A stretch of 38,706 nucleotides of DNA from Nostoc sp. WHI (GCF_015714725.1 NZ_WBKM01000078.1:1-38706), one strand, 5' to 3'; counted from the first letter of the stretch, positions 26,188 to 35,792 are shown. A program made the numbers and translations. The notes: generated by a model not told the origin, from the sequence alone.

Positions 26188-26586
26188 TTGACAACCACAT
26201 TTCGCCGAGAAAGGCATAGCGTTACAGACTTAAAGGTTCATTTGGTCTGTATTACAAAGTATCATCGGTCTGTATTCACAAGTGAAGGTATTGATTTGGT
26301 TGAAAAATCCTTTCGGGAAGTCGCCGAAAAAATGGGTTTCCAGGTGCTTGAATTTAATGGCGAAGAAAATCACGTTCACGCATTGATTGAGTATCCCCCA
26401 AAGTTATCTATTTCTCAAATAGTTAATGCCTTAAAAGGTGTTTCTAGCCGTCGTTATGGACAAGCAGGATATAAAAAACCCCACAAAGAAGCTCTATGGA
26501 GTCCTAGTTATTTTGCTATTTCTGTAGGTGGTGCGCCTCTGGAAGTTTTAAAGGAGTATATTAAAAATCAAGAAAAGCCGTCCTAG
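26188..26586 (+). CDS. tnpA: IS200/IS605 TnpA (Y1 HUH transposase)
   Basis: A 132-residue single-strand transposase. HUH motif HVH is in GEENHVHALIEYPP; the catalytic Tyr is in LKEYIKNQ near the C-terminus; the N-terminal FRRERHSVTDLKVHLVCITK is standard for the family. The frame is open from 26095, but homology begins at the TTG at 26188 (reading MTTTFRRERH), 48 bp from the divergent tnpB start; I chose this start. All catalytic residues are present, so the element may still move. Confidence 0.85.
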   Translation: MTTTFRRERHSVTDLKVHLVCITKYHRSVFTSEGIDLVEKSFREVAEKMGFQVLEFNGEENHVHALIEYPPKLSISQIVNALKGVSSRRYGQAGYKKPHKEALWSPSYFAISVGGAPLEVLKEYIKNQEKPS

Positions 26587-26846
26587 AAGGACGGGGCTTG
26601 TATCCCCATCAATTTCGGTCATCTGAAAAGGTCTGCATACTCAGGTTAGAGATAAGATAGTATTCCGCTAAAGCGATCGCTATAATAATGTCTAAGATAA
26701 AGGCAAGCTTGTACCGCAACACCATAAAGGCGAAAACGTGTCACTATAATTGCTTGGGTTGCCTATCCATCAAGATTGATACTTGATCATGAAAGTCATC
26801 TACTCCAGAACTTCTGTACTAATAAGCTTAGTATTCTTCAAAAATT

Positions 26847-26880
26847 AAAACCCCTGAAAAATAGACTTTTCAGAGGTTTT
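26847..26880 (-). terminator. intrinsic terminator after tRNA-Gly
   Basis: AAAACCCCTGAAAA and TTTTCAGAGGTTTT form a 14-bp stem with one mismatch around ATAGAC. On the - strand the stem is followed by TTTTAATTTTT. It begins 7 bp past the tRNA 3' end. Confidence 0.8.
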
Positions 26881-26886
26881 TTTCTA

Positions 26887-26957
26887 AGCGGGTGGCGGGA
26901 ATCGAACCCGCATTAATAGCTTGGAAGGCTATAGTTTTGCCACTAAACTACACCCGC
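26887..26957 (-). tRNA. tRNA-Gly (UCC)
   Basis: A 71-nt cloverleaf on the - strand. The acceptor arms GCGGGTG and CACCCGC pair fully; the anticodon stem ATAGC/GCTAT encloses the loop CTTCCAA, giving anticodon UCC (Gly); the T loop is GGTTCGATTCC. The 3' CCA is not encoded, as is common in cyanobacteria. A terminator follows at once. An IS element sits about 260 bp downstream. Confidence 0.95.
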
Positions 26958-27007
26958 GAATTTCCAACTCCATAAATATAACACAGTTTTTGTAAAAATT
27001 CAAGTAT

Positions 27008-28228
27008 CTAATTGGAATTGACAGGCTGGATGTTGATGCGTACATACAGATTGCTCCGACCTGGTTTTGTGCCATCGTTGTTTTGAGCGGCAAGAAAGTT
27101 TTCTGTTTTGAAAACCTCGTTAAGGACTCGCTCATATGTGCTTTTTTCACTTTGTAGTGTTGCTGGTTCTATTTCTAGAACTACAGCCTGTTGAAAGATG
27201 CCATTGTTATCAATTACTAAGCTAGCAAGGATTTTTGCAGGCTGAACTTCGGAATCGCGGGGGAGAAAACTTGAGTTCAATTGTTTTGTATTGCTACCCC
27301 TGTATAACGCGATAACGTCGGGTAAACCATCAGAGCGGAATTTTCCAGTTTGTATCAAGTTACTTACTTCATCTCTAGATAAAGCAGTTACTGTTGCTAC
27401 TGATGCTCCCTCTGTTGAAGCTGGTGGAGTTTCTCTGGTGGGAGTTTGTGGAGTTTCTCTGGTGGGAGTTTGTGGGGTTTCTCTGGTAGGAGTTTGTGGA
27501 GTTTCTCTGGTAGGAGTTTGTGGGGTTTCTCTGGTAGGAGTTTGTGGGGTTTCTCTGGTAGGAGTTTGTGGAGTTTCTCTGGTAGGAGTTTGTGGAGTTT
27601 CTCTGGTAGGAGTTTGTAGAGTTTCTCTGGTGGGAGTTTGTGGAGTTTCTCTAGTAGGAGTTTGTAGAGTTTCTCTGGTAGGAGTTTGTGGAACTTGTGC
27701 TTCTGATGGAATACCTGTTGGTAGTGGTGTTCCCTTTCCCAGTTTGATTTCTTGACGGCGGTTCAAAGGGAAATTACTAACTGGAACTTTAGATGTCGGT
27801 GTCGGTGCGGGAACTGTCTGTTGCGGAAAGAGTGGGTTACTAGGTTGAGAGGCGTAATTTCGCGTTTTTGGCTGGAGATTATCAGCAGAATTCGCTGCGC
27901 CAAAATTCTGATTTATTGACGTAGTTCGTTCTGTTTGCAATGAACGTGCTGGTACAGACTTTTGAGTTGAAGATAGTGGCTTGGGCGAAACTGTTTTGGT
28001 TGTTGATTTTGTTTTGGGAGCAATGTCTATCAATTCAATGGGAACAGCAGATTCACTTTGCTGGGGAAACCAGAGACTCAATGCATTAGATGAGCGCATC
28101 AGCCAGAACGCCAGCAAGTGCAGAGAGACTGAACCAATAACGACAGAAATCCACAAACCTGGCGGGTCGGTGTGTCGCCTCCAGATTTTGGCTGGAATTG
28201 GAGTTTTGCCTGCAACCGATGGTGTCAT
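27008..28228 (-). CDS. TonB-like membrane-anchored protein with Pro/Thr repeat
   Basis: About 406 residues. The short cytoplasmic N-terminus is followed by one membrane helix (about 24-44, LWISVVIGSVSLHLLAFWLM), then a long Pro/Ser/Thr-rich periplasmic region that includes eleven 8-residue repeats (ETPQTPTR). The C-terminal globular domain of about 110 residues (PAKILASLVIDNNGIFQQAVV) resembles the TonB/TolA C-terminal type. The layout is that of an energy transducer spanning the periplasm, but the TonB box partners and ExbBD are not here, so the role is inference. Start: ATG at 28228 is preferred over TTG at 28291; neither has a clear ribosome site. Confidence 0.7.
   Translation of the reverse strand: MTPSVAGKTPIPAKIWRRHTDPPGLWISVVIGSVSLHLLAFWLMRSSNALSLWFPQQSESAVPIELIDIAPKTKSTTKTVSPKPLSSTQKSVPARSLQTERTTSINQNFGAANSADNLQPKTRNYASQPSNPLFPQQTVPAPTPTSKVPVSNFPLNRRQEIKLGKGTPLPTGIPSEAQVPQTPTRETLQTPTRETPQTPTRETLQTPTRETPQTPTRETPQTPTRETPQTPTRETPQTPTRETPQTPTRETPQTPTRETPQTPTRETPPASTEGASVATVTALSRDEVSNLIQTGKFRSDGLPDVIALYRGSNTKQLNSSFLPRDSEVQPAKILASLVIDNNGIFQQAVVLEIEPATLQSEKSTYERVLNEVFKTENFLAAQNNDGTKPGRSNLYVRINIQPVNSN
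27428..27691 (-). repeat. eleven 24-bp tandem repeats in coding sequence
   Basis: Each unit (GTTTCTCTGGTAGGAGTTTG plus 4 bases on the + strand) encodes TPTRETPQ or TPTRETLQ. Units differ at one to three mostly synonymous or P/L positions, a sign of recent slippage expansion. Confidence 0.92.
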
Positions 28229-28299
28229 ATTATATTTTATACTAGATATGATTAGGCACTCATACTCATTGCTAATGCTTTGAAATACCAATCTAAATT

Positions 28300-31200
28300 T
28301 TAGCGATTAACTATTACCTCTGGTGTAACAACAAAGGTCAAAACTGTTTCGTCTACTCCTTTAAGTTCTAACGGACTACCTTTAGTAATTTCTTCTTCCT
28401 GCAAATAATCGGCCACAGCAGCAGAAACCAAGATCGTACCGGGAATAGCGGCAGCTTGCAACCTTGCAGCAATATTCACACTTGGGCCAATGGCAGTATA
28501 ATCAGCACGTAGAGCGCTACCAAACATTCCCACAACAGCTGTACCTTGGTGGATGCCGCACCGGAACTGTACGCTAGTAAGTTTGTCGCCATCGAATACA
28601 CCTTGGTCTCGCCAGCGCTGGTTCAAGTCAGCCAATGAGTGGTGCATTGCTCTTGCTGTATTGATAGCCCTACGTACCTGTTCATTGGGGGTTAGTTCTT
28701 CCGGCGCTCCGTATAAAGCTAAAATAGCATCTCCCATAAATTTATCTACAGTGCCGCCATTGCCAAATACAACCTTGGTCATAACTTCTAAATATTCATT
28801 CAGCAACTCTGCTACTCGCCGTGATCTAAGAGTATTTGCTAGCTGTGTAAAACCTACAATGTCACTAAATAAAACTGTAATTAAGCGTGGTTCTGGGCGC
28901 AAATCTAACGTTAAATCTCCGGTTGCAGCTTTTTGCACCAATACGGCTGGCAAAAAGCGCTTTAACACCGATTCTGTTAGATAAGTATTTAACTCCAAGA
29001 TTCGTCGTTCATTTTCCTTCAACGCTAAAAGATTCCGAACTTCTGCCAAAAGTTCCCGGTCATTGAATGGTTTTGCTAAATAAGCATCCGCACCATGTTC
29101 CGTACCTTCGATGCGAGTTTCTTCGTCAACTTTTGCTGTCAGCAGAATGATTGGTGTTCCTTTCAACTTTTCTTCATTGCGGATCATCTGAATCATCTCA
29201 AGTCCGCTCACCAAGGGCATCATTAAATCAGTAACAATTAAGTTGGGTATAATTTCCTTAGCGATCGCATATCCTTCAAAACCGTTACGGGATGTCTGTA
29301 CACGATACCCGTTACGGCGGAAAATTTCAGATACATAGGTTCGCAAATCCGGGTTGTCATCTACAACTAAAATTGAGTGCTGAGTCTTAAGTGCTGAGTC
29401 TTCAGTATCAATAATGGGGGAGAATTCTCTTGTAATATCTTCAATATTGTCTGTTGTTGGCTCTACCACTTCTAAATCAGCCAATTCTACGCTAGCGCGG
29501 CTCGTGTTCAGTTCGATAGGCGTTTCTAGTACTTGCTGTGGGGGTAAATGAGTATTTCCAGTCACCAGCCATAAACTAAAGGTAGTACCTTCGCCATAAA
29601 CTGATTCCACAGTGACTTGACCACCATGTAATTCTACCAATTCTTTAACTAAAGCCAAACCCAAACCACTGCCTTCATAGGAGCGGTTTGCTGAACCTTC
29701 AGCTTGGCGGAAGCGCTCAAATAGATAGGGAATTTGTTCCTCAAGAATGCCAATGCCAGTATCTTGTACTTGCAATATGCAACGATCATGTTCAGATTTG
29801 AGTCTGACACTGATCGTGCCACCTTCGGGAGTAAACTTCATGGCATTTGACAGAAGGTTATAAACCACCTTGTCAAATTTTTCCATATCCAAATACACCG
29901 TAGAACATTCATCTAACTGGGTGGCGAGATGCAGTCCCTTTTTCTCACAGTAGGGGCGAAAAGACTCGACAATTTGGCTGACAAATTCGACTATATCGCA
30001 AGGGCGGAAACTAGGCTGCATTCTCCCAGCATCTAAGCGTTGTAAATCCAGTAGTTGATTTACCAGTCGCAGTAGGCGGCGGGAGTTACGCAGAGCGATC
30101 GCACTTTGGGAGTAAGATAATCCCTCACCAGCCGCCACCGCCGATTCCAAAGGCCCTTGAATCAAGGTGATGGGTGTGCGAAACTCATGGGAGATATTTT
30201 GGAAAAATTCGGTTTTTTGTTTGTCTAATTCCAATAAGCGTTCAGCTTGTTGGCGAGTTTTTTGATACAGGTATGACTGCTGCACAGCGATCGCTGCTTG
30301 GGCTGCTACTGCTTTGGCTAGATCGATATCAGATGACAGCCATCGGCGGACTGTTTTACCTTCATGTAGGGTAATACTACCGATACATTTACCATCAGCC
30401 AATAATGGCACAACCATTAGCGATCGCGTTGGCATTTTTAAAGGCAAATCAAAACCCTGCACTTGTGAAAGAGAATTGCTCACATTACCAATTACCACTG
30501 GTTCATGTGTCTGGAGCATTTGTTGGAGGATTGGATTTTCCTGTATAGATGCTTGGGAATAGGGAAATCTCTGAGTTGATAAATTATTATTGCTACTTAA
30601 GTTTTTGGCTGGGACTGGCAATGCCTGGGTCGGGCTGTGCCTACGCAAATTTTCAGAATGTTGAAAACTGTCATACAAGCCTACACACTGGACAAACTCA
30701 TCTTCCTCTGTCCACAGAGACAAAACACAGCCATCGACTTGTAAGGCTTGTCCCAGTTGTTGGGTGATAGCCGCAAAAATATCTTGGGGATCTAAGCTAG
30801 AGCGAATCGCACTAGTAATCGTATTAATTAGGGCTTCTCGTTTAGCAAGGGCACGTACTTGTTCATAAGCATAAGCTTGAGACAAAGCTAAGGCTGCCTG
30901 ATCCGCTACCATCAACACTAGCTGCACCTCATCATCTCCCCAGAAGCGGGGCAGAGAACACTGGTGCAGTGCCAGCACTGCCATCAGTTCTTGTTGGCAG
31001 ATCAATGGCACAACTAAACTAGAACAAATGTTAGCGGCAGCAAAAGCTGCCCCACGTTCACGCAGTTCGGGGGTATTACCATGAATCCGCTCATCATCTA
31101 TCACATCATGAATCACCTGGATTTCACGGGTTTCCCACACCGTTTGAACCAAAAGAGGCTGAGGGGAAACAAGAGGATAGGGCAACTCAGGGACTCCTTT

Positions 31201-31920
31201 GGGGCTAGGCGAGAGAGAAGGCATGGAAGACAGAGGAGAAAGACTTACTGTAACTTCCTCTCTGTTCCTCTGCTCCTCTGCACCCCTGCTCCCATGCTCC
31301 CCTACTTTTTCAGAAAGAGCCTTCTGATAAATAAATCCTTTATCCGCCAACTGCTCATCTTGGAAGGGACGCAACAGGCAAACATCCACCTCCAACATAT
31401 GACCAACTGTATCTACAATTGCCTGCAAAATTTGCCGATAGTCTAAGGCGCTGCGAATCGTATTTGTGACGGTATTCAGCAGCGATTCTTGCCGGAGTGT
31501 GCGGGTAAGTTCGCGGGTGCGAGCTTTAAGGACATTGTGGGTATCCAAAGCTTGGCGCACCACTGCTTTGAGTTCCTCTGCTTCCCACGGTTTAGTAACA
31601 TATTTGAATACCTTACCAGCGTTGATTGCTTCCACCAGGTCTTCGACATCGGTGTAGCCAGTTAAAATAATCCGGATAATATCTGGATATTGAGTTGCTG
31701 TCAGGCTCAAAAATTCTGTACCGCTCATCATCGGCATCCGCTGATCGGAGATGATCACTGCGACCTCTCCTTCTTGAGCCAGCAGATCAAGTGCTGCAGG
31801 GCCAGAGATTGCCCTCAGCACCTTATAGTCGCGATAGAAAGTGCGATAAAGCAAGTCAAGGTTGTCTGGTTCATCATCGACAACCAAAATTTTAGGCTTA
31901 CTGTTTGCTTGGGATTTCAT
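28300..31920 (-). CDS. cyaC: hybrid sensor kinase/adenylate cyclase, CyaC type
   Basis: A 1206-residue protein with, in order: receiver domain (1-125, Asp59); GAF domain (about 150-350); second GAF (about 370-545); histidine kinase with His578 in NISHEFRTP and HATPase motifs (DTGIGI, GSGLGLALVKEL); second receiver (Asp898 in IVTDLMMP); and a class III nucleotide cyclase domain (about 1000-1206). The cyclase has the metal-binding Asp1020 in LFSDIVGFT and Asp1064 in KFMGDA, and Lys1060 as in adenylate-specific enzymes. This order matches CyaC of Anabaena and Arthrospira. A low-complexity Ser/Pro-rich segment (about 201-243) interrupts the first GAF region. Presumably cytosolic: cAMP output controlled by phosphorelay. 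Confidence 0.93.
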   Translation of the reverse strand: MKSQANSKPKILVVDDEPDNLDLLYRTFYRDYKVLRAISGPAALDLLAQEGEVAVIISDQRMPMMSGTEFLSLTATQYPDIIRIILTGYTDVEDLVEAINAGKVFKYVTKPWEAEELKAVVRQALDTHNVLKARTRELTRTLRQESLLNTVTNTIRSALDYRQILQAIVDTVGHMLEVDVCLLRPFQDEQLADKGFIYQKALSEKVGEHGSRGAEEQRNREEVTVSLSPLSSMPSLSPSPKGVPELPYPLVSPQPLLVQTVWETREIQVIHDVIDDERIHGNTPELRERGAAFAAANICSSLVVPLICQQELMAVLALHQCSLPRFWGDDEVQLVLMVADQAALALSQAYAYEQVRALAKREALINTITSAIRSSLDPQDIFAAITQQLGQALQVDGCVLSLWTEEDEFVQCVGLYDSFQHSENLRRHSPTQALPVPAKNLSSNNNLSTQRFPYSQASIQENPILQQMLQTHEPVVIGNVSNSLSQVQGFDLPLKMPTRSLMVVPLLADGKCIGSITLHEGKTVRRWLSSDIDLAKAVAAQAAIAVQQSYLYQKTRQQAERLLELDKQKTEFFQNISHEFRTPITLIQGPLESAVAAGEGLSYSQSAIALRNSRRLLRLVNQLLDLQRLDAGRMQPSFRPCDIVEFVSQIVESFRPYCEKKGLHLATQLDECSTVYLDMEKFDKVVYNLLSNAMKFTPEGGTISVRLKSEHDRCILQVQDTGIGILEEQIPYLFERFRQAEGSANRSYEGSGLGLALVKELVELHGGQVTVESVYGEGTTFSLWLVTGNTHLPPQQVLETPIELNTSRASVELADLEVVEPTTDNIEDITREFSPIIDTEDSALKTQHSILVVDDNPDLRTYVSEIFRRNGYRVQTSRNGFEGYAIAKEIIPNLIVTDLMMPLVSGLEMIQMIRNEEKLKGTPIILLTAKVDEETRIEGTEHGADAYLAKPFNDRELLAEVRNLLALKENERRILELNTYLTESVLKRFLPAVLVQKAATGDLTLDLRPEPRLITVLFSDIVGFTQLANTLRSRRVAELLNEYLEVMTKVVFGNGGTVDKFMGDAILALYGAPEELTPNEQVRRAINTARAMHHSLADLNQRWRDQGVFDGDKLTSVQFRCGIHQGTAVVGMFGSALRADYTAIGPSVNIAARLQAAAIPGTILVSAAVADYLQEEEITKGSPLELKGVDETVLTFVVTPEVIVNR

Positions 31921-32537
31921 GCACCGCGTTCCTGCTGCGACGGCAGTCGGATAAAGAATAATCTGATCAGCTAAGGTTTTTTCTAAGTCAGGTAAGAGCA
32001 GAGCATTTCGACCAATAATGCTATTTGGCTACATGACTGCTAAGTGGAGGAGCGTTTACTCACAGTAATTTGTCTCAATGGCTTGTGCCGATTACCGTTT
32101 GCTTTGGTGCAGTGTAATTGCTCTCATGGTCAGTTTTAGGGTAAGAGAGTCGATGCTTGCTTGCCAAATCTTCTTTCACCTCCAATGAGCAATGTCTGAT
32201 ACTACATACAGCGCTCATAGCTAGCTGAAAAATCCAGATGAAGCTGCATATTAAGTTTTCCCTTCGCAGCAGTTGTACTAACACTTGCAGGTAAAATTTA
32301 TTTGTGGTAGTCATGGTAGAGTCAGCAATATTAAAACAATAAGATTTAAAGCCAAAGTATACTATTAGACAAGTGCGTTTTTCTAATTTAGCAATCAGAA
32401 CTATCATTAAGACACATAGTAATGGTTAAAAAGTTGGAAGTTAGAGAATCTTGCAGATTCCTGCTTCAGTAACTGTATAGCCTGTTCCTATGACCTAGTA
32501 ACCCAGTAATGATTAGTGTAGCGGCAACACCAAAAAC
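31921..32537. other. gene-free stretch between cyaC and the acetyltransferase
   Basis: About 617 bp between divergent genes, which should hold both promoters. A 110-codon frame on the - strand (32075-32407) has no recognisable domain and a poor amino-acid mix (many Cys, Ile), so I do not call it. No clear promoter or hairpin was fixed. Confidence 0.4.
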
Positions 32538-33302
32538 ATGTTCAGTACTACATCAAGGCTGGTTTTAAACCAGAGTTTGCCGTTGGTGTACTTACTTAAC
32601 AATTTTGTCAGTGCTGCCTATGGACAGGTTAGTCTAAATAGTGTCTTAGAATATTTGAGAAAATTTTTGTTGAATAAAATCAATACTAAAGTAACCTTGA
32701 AATATCGGTTTTTTCACCCATACCACCAACAGCCAATCGACCCAGCTTCCTGCCAATTCCAAATTCGTACGGCTACACCTGCTGATTTGAATGGTGTTGC
32801 CCAAATTATTGCTGAAAGTTTTCACTCCCCCAATGGAATGTGGGGATGGGCTTTCCCGTTGCTACGTCTGGGTATTTACGAAGACTTAAGGCATCGGATG
32901 GCATCACCTGCGCCCCGTCATGTTTGTTTAGTCGCCCTCGAAGCTACTGGTGTGACTAATAACTTAGTGGGAACTGTAGAACTGGGTGTACGTTACAATG
33001 ATTCGTGGAGCCAGGTTGGCATGGGTGGTTTTCCTTACTTATCTAATTTAGCAGTTCACCCCAAATATCGCAGGTATGGCGTGGCTTCAGGATTGCTGAC
33101 TAGCTGTGAAAGAGTTTCTCACGAGTGGGGATTTAAAGACTTATATCTTCATGTTTTGGAAAATAACCATCAAGCAAGACAGCTCTATTTTAAGCTGGGA
33201 TATCGTGTACATAAAGTCGAATCGAATTGGAATACATTTTTCCTAAAACGCTCTAGCCAGATGTTATTGCACAAGCACCTGAACGCTGAATCTACGATCT
33301 GA
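32538..33302 (+). CDS. GNAT-family N-acetyltransferase
   Basis: A 254-residue protein. The acetyltransferase domain begins at about residue 73 (FQIRTATPADLNGVAQII). The acetyl-CoA loop is in LAVHPKYRRYGVASGLL (Arg-Arg-Tyr-Gly-Val-Ala, about 177-182), and the C-terminal NNHQARQLYFKLGYRV is the usual final motif. The substrate is unknown. The 72-residue N-terminal extension, partly hydrophobic, has no clear role, so the true start may be further in. Confidence 0.85.
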   Translation: MFSTTSRLVLNQSLPLVYLLNNFVSAAYGQVSLNSVLEYLRKFLLNKINTKVTLKYRFFHPYHQQPIDPASCQFQIRTATPADLNGVAQIIAESFHSPNGMWGWAFPLLRLGIYEDLRHRMASPAPRHVCLVALEATGVTNNLVGTVELGVRYNDSWSQVGMGGFPYLSNLAVHPKYRRYGVASGLLTSCERVSHEWGFKDLYLHVLENNHQARQLYFKLGYRVHKVESNWNTFFLKRSSQMLLHKHLNAESTI

Positions 33303-34028
33303 ATTTTTTTTGGCAATTGTAAATTTTGATGTTGCAATCACTTTAAATAAAATCTGTAACCAAGATCGACAATAAAATCAAACTAAATTAAAAATCTTGC
33401 TAATACTAGCTAAATAACTTGACAAAAACTAAAAAGGCGAATTTAAAAGCGATTTTATGAAGCTAAGGTATAGCTTTTGCTAATTCTTCTGAGAATATTT
33501 GTTTAGAGTTTTTACGGATAACTACGAATTGCATCAAGTTAAGTTGGTACAATAAAATTCAACTATGTAAAGTAAGCTAAAATAGGTTAAAAGCCTCTTC
33601 CCTTCTGCCTTGTACCAACGACAAATTTTTACAGCGACCTACTTAATAAAAATGTAATTTTATAAAACTTGACTCAGTTTACAAAATGTAACATTTTGGA
33701 CTTTTTAGTTTATTATTAACAAATAATTTATTTAAAGTATTTCATATAGATAAATACATAGATTACAATGAAAACACCCCTAAAGTTACGATTAAAAAAT
33801 CATTAATTCCTCATAATAACTTTGTAATTAAGATATTTATCTTTATAAAAACTTTAAGAAAACACTCCTGTAGTTTGAAGACAAATGTAGTTATATCTCA
33901 TAAAATATAATCACTCAACTACTGAGCAATGCCTAACTATTTCTATTTTAGTTAAATTAACCTAAAGACTGTTGATAATAAAAGAATTCAAAAACCTGAT
34001 TTCACATAACAGCTAGTTCCTTTTTGAA
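33303..34028. other. AT-rich gene-free stretch
   Basis: 726 bp, strongly AT-rich. The notable structure is a perfect palindrome CAAAATG TAA CATTTTG (33682-33698) in front of the hypothetical gene at 34068, about 370 bp upstream. It could be a regulator-binding site (inference). No ORF or small RNA could be supported. Confidence 0.4.
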
Positions 34029-34067
34029 GTGCATACTACTACCAAATTCATTAAAAGTTTAAAAAAC

Positions 34068-34631
34068 ATGGATAGCGAACAGCGTCGGCGCTATCAGACC
34101 TCTATGGTATCAACTTATTATCCTGAAACTAGTTTCCTTGAGTATGTTGTCATGCCAGATGGAACTGAGCAATCGGAAGGCTCGGATATCCTGACACGTT
34201 TGCACAGTGGAGAAGTTTTCATCGTCAATAGTCGTAGGCGAAATGGATTAATCCTCTTTAAACGCTACCATGCAGAGTTTGCTGGGCCTGGGGCTGCCGT
34301 GGGTGGTGATTATGATTGTGATTGCCAAAGGGTACTGCCTATAGGCAATCTGTCTAATCAGTTTTTATTAACTCCCGAATCTAATGAAGAGCGCCAGAAG
34401 GCTTACTTGATTAGGCGACAGTGGATTCGATTGATCAAACAAATTACAGAAAACCCAGTGCCTGGGCAGCGAGTTCAGAAGATTCTCGATCAATTTGAAC
34501 AATACTTTCCACCGGAAATAGTGGCTCTTCTGCCGGATGTTGCTTTTGCTCTTTTAGTGGGTGTGCTGCCACAAACAGTCGGAATAGTCCGCCGTTTGGG
34601 CAGTGACGTGGACAGCAGGTTTAATTGCTGA
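34068..34631 (+). CDS. conserved hypothetical protein, cyanobacterial
   Basis: A 187-residue soluble protein that I do not recognise. It is acidic to neutral, with MVSTYYPETSFLEYVVMPDG and a YDCDCQRVLPIG stretch (two close cysteines) in the middle. The C-terminal half is probably helical (EERQKAYLIRRQWIRLIKQ, then VALLPDVAFALLVGVLP). No signal peptide or catalytic motif. The frame is open from a GTG at 34029; I prefer ATG at 34068. The stop codon lies 8 bp from the 3' end of hisC, in convergent orientation. A long AT-rich region upstream suggests it is regulated on its own. Confidence 0.65.
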   Translation: MDSEQRRRYQTSMVSTYYPETSFLEYVVMPDGTEQSEGSDILTRLHSGEVFIVNSRRRNGLILFKRYHAEFAGPGAAVGGDYDCDCQRVLPIGNLSNQFLLTPESNEERQKAYLIRRQWIRLIKQITENPVPGQRVQKILDQFEQYFPPEIVALLPDVAFALLVGVLPQTVGIVRRLGSDVDSRFNC

Positions 34632-34639
34632 GTAAATTG

Positions 34640-35785
34640 CTATGATTTCAAATTTGCCAAAGCAGCTTGTACTCGATTTACGGTGCGGGCGTTTTCTTCA
34701 GGAGTCCCTACAGTAATTCGTAATCCTCCGCTAATGTGTCGCACAAGAGTGCCGAGTGTCCTAAGTTTTTGGTGAAAAGTTTTTAACACAGCGTCTTGTA
34801 AGTTAAAGCCATTTGGTTGAAGACGCAGGTAAATAAAGTTAGCAGCGCTTGCGGTAATTTGTAGTTCTGGTTGCTGGGATAAAATTTCGATGAGTTTAGC
34901 GCGTTCACTCAAGATTTGGGGAATTGACTCCAGCAAGAGTGTGCGGTTTTGCAAAGCAATTAATGCTGCTGCTATGGAAAAGCTGGGGAGATTGTAGGGT
35001 AAGCGGACTTTTTCTAAGATGGCGATCGCTTCGGGATGAGCGACGCAATAACCAACGCGGAGAGATGCCAAGCGGAAAGCTTTAGAAAAAGTGCGTAATA
35101 TTACCCAATTAGTATGTTGTGCTAATTCACCCACTAAGGTATTCTGGCTGAATTCAAAGTAAGCTTCATCAATGACTACCAAAATATGCTCTGGTAAACT
35201 TCTTAACCATGCCAGATCTGCCGCAGTTAAGCTATTGCCAGTCGGCGAATTGGGATGCACTACGAAAACTACACGAATGGGGGGATTTTGAGTTTGTTCG
35301 ATGGCTGACTGTGCGGCGCTGATGTCAATTTCAAAATTTGTTTCATTTCTATCCACCGCTACTACAGGAATACCCAAAGTTTGTGCCAAAATTTTGTACA
35401 TAGAAAAAGTGGGATTGGCAACTAGAATTGAACCTTCTCCTCCTAGACAGGTGGCGATTAATAAAGAGCGGATTAGTTCATCTGAACCGTTGCCCACAGA
35501 AATATTGGCAGCAGTATTGGATAGCGAGAGGGCGGCTGAGTCATTGACGTACTGTGCGATCGCATCCCTAAGTGTTTCATGTCCGCCATCGGGATAACGA
35601 TTTGTTTCAATTACTTGCTGATACGTCCAGGCTAACTTCTCTTTTAAGTCAAGTGGTAAATCATAGGGGCTTTCATTGGTATCCAGCCGATCAAACTGCA
35701 CGGGAACAGATCCGGCTGTATCGCTGCTGGGGTGAGGTTTATAAGCGGTGAATTGGGCTAAATCTGACCGGATGAAGGGAAGCAT
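34640..35785 (-). CDS. hisC: histidinol-phosphate aminotransferase
   Basis: A 381-residue PLP enzyme of histidine synthesis (class I/II aminotransferase). [12 protein letters not shown] is the standard N-terminal block, VGNGSDELI binds the cofactor phosphate, HPNSPTGN and DEAYFEF (Asp206) contact PLP, and Lys235 in [16 protein letters not shown] forms the Schiff base. The ATG at 35797 is in frame but lies inside an STRR; homology begins at the ATG at 35785 (MLPFIRSDL). No other his genes are in the window, as is usual in cyanobacteria, where they are dispersed. Confidence 0.93.
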   Translation of the reverse strand: MLPFIRSDLAQFTAYKPHPSSDTAGSVPVQFDRLDTNESPYDLPLDLKEKLAWTYQQVIETNRYPDGGHETLRDAIAQYVNDSAALSLSNTAANISVGNGSDELIRSLLIATCLGGEGSILVANPTFSMYKILAQTLGIPVVAVDRNETNFEIDISAAQSAIEQTQNPPIRVVFVVHPNSPTGNSLTAADLAWLRSLPEHILVVIDEAYFEFSQNTLVGELAQHTNWVILRTFSKAFRLASLRVGYCVAHPEAIAILEKVRLPYNLPSFSIAAALIALQNRTLLLESIPQILSERAKLIEILSQQPELQITASAANFIYLRLQPNGFNLQDAVLKTFHQKLRTLGTLVRHISGGLRITVGTPEENARTVNRVQAALANLKS

Positions 35786-35792
35786 AATTTTA

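Larger units (their letters stand above)
25880..26625. mobile_element. IS200/IS605-family insertion sequence, internally deleted
   Basis: About 745 bp with the divergent layout of IS605: a tnpB remnant on the - strand and an intact tnpA on the + strand. The tnpB-side end has a hairpin CCGGGC/GCCTGG (about 25894-25910) in the CACCGGGCTGAAGCC context typical of cyanobacterial members; the tnpA-side end has CCGTCCT/AGGACGG (26578-26594). Exact ends could not be fixed, because this family makes no target duplication. Confidence 0.75.

Noticed and set aside
27291..27755. 154-codon + strand ORF with a Val-Gly-Val-Cys repeat
   Set aside because: It is the shadow of the 24-bp coding repeat of the TonB-like gene on the - strand, which has a membrane helix and a globular C-terminus.
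32075..32407. 110-codon - strand ORF between cyaC and the acetyltransferase
   Set aside because: No recognisable domain and an unusual composition. It might be a chance frame, so it is not listed as a gene.
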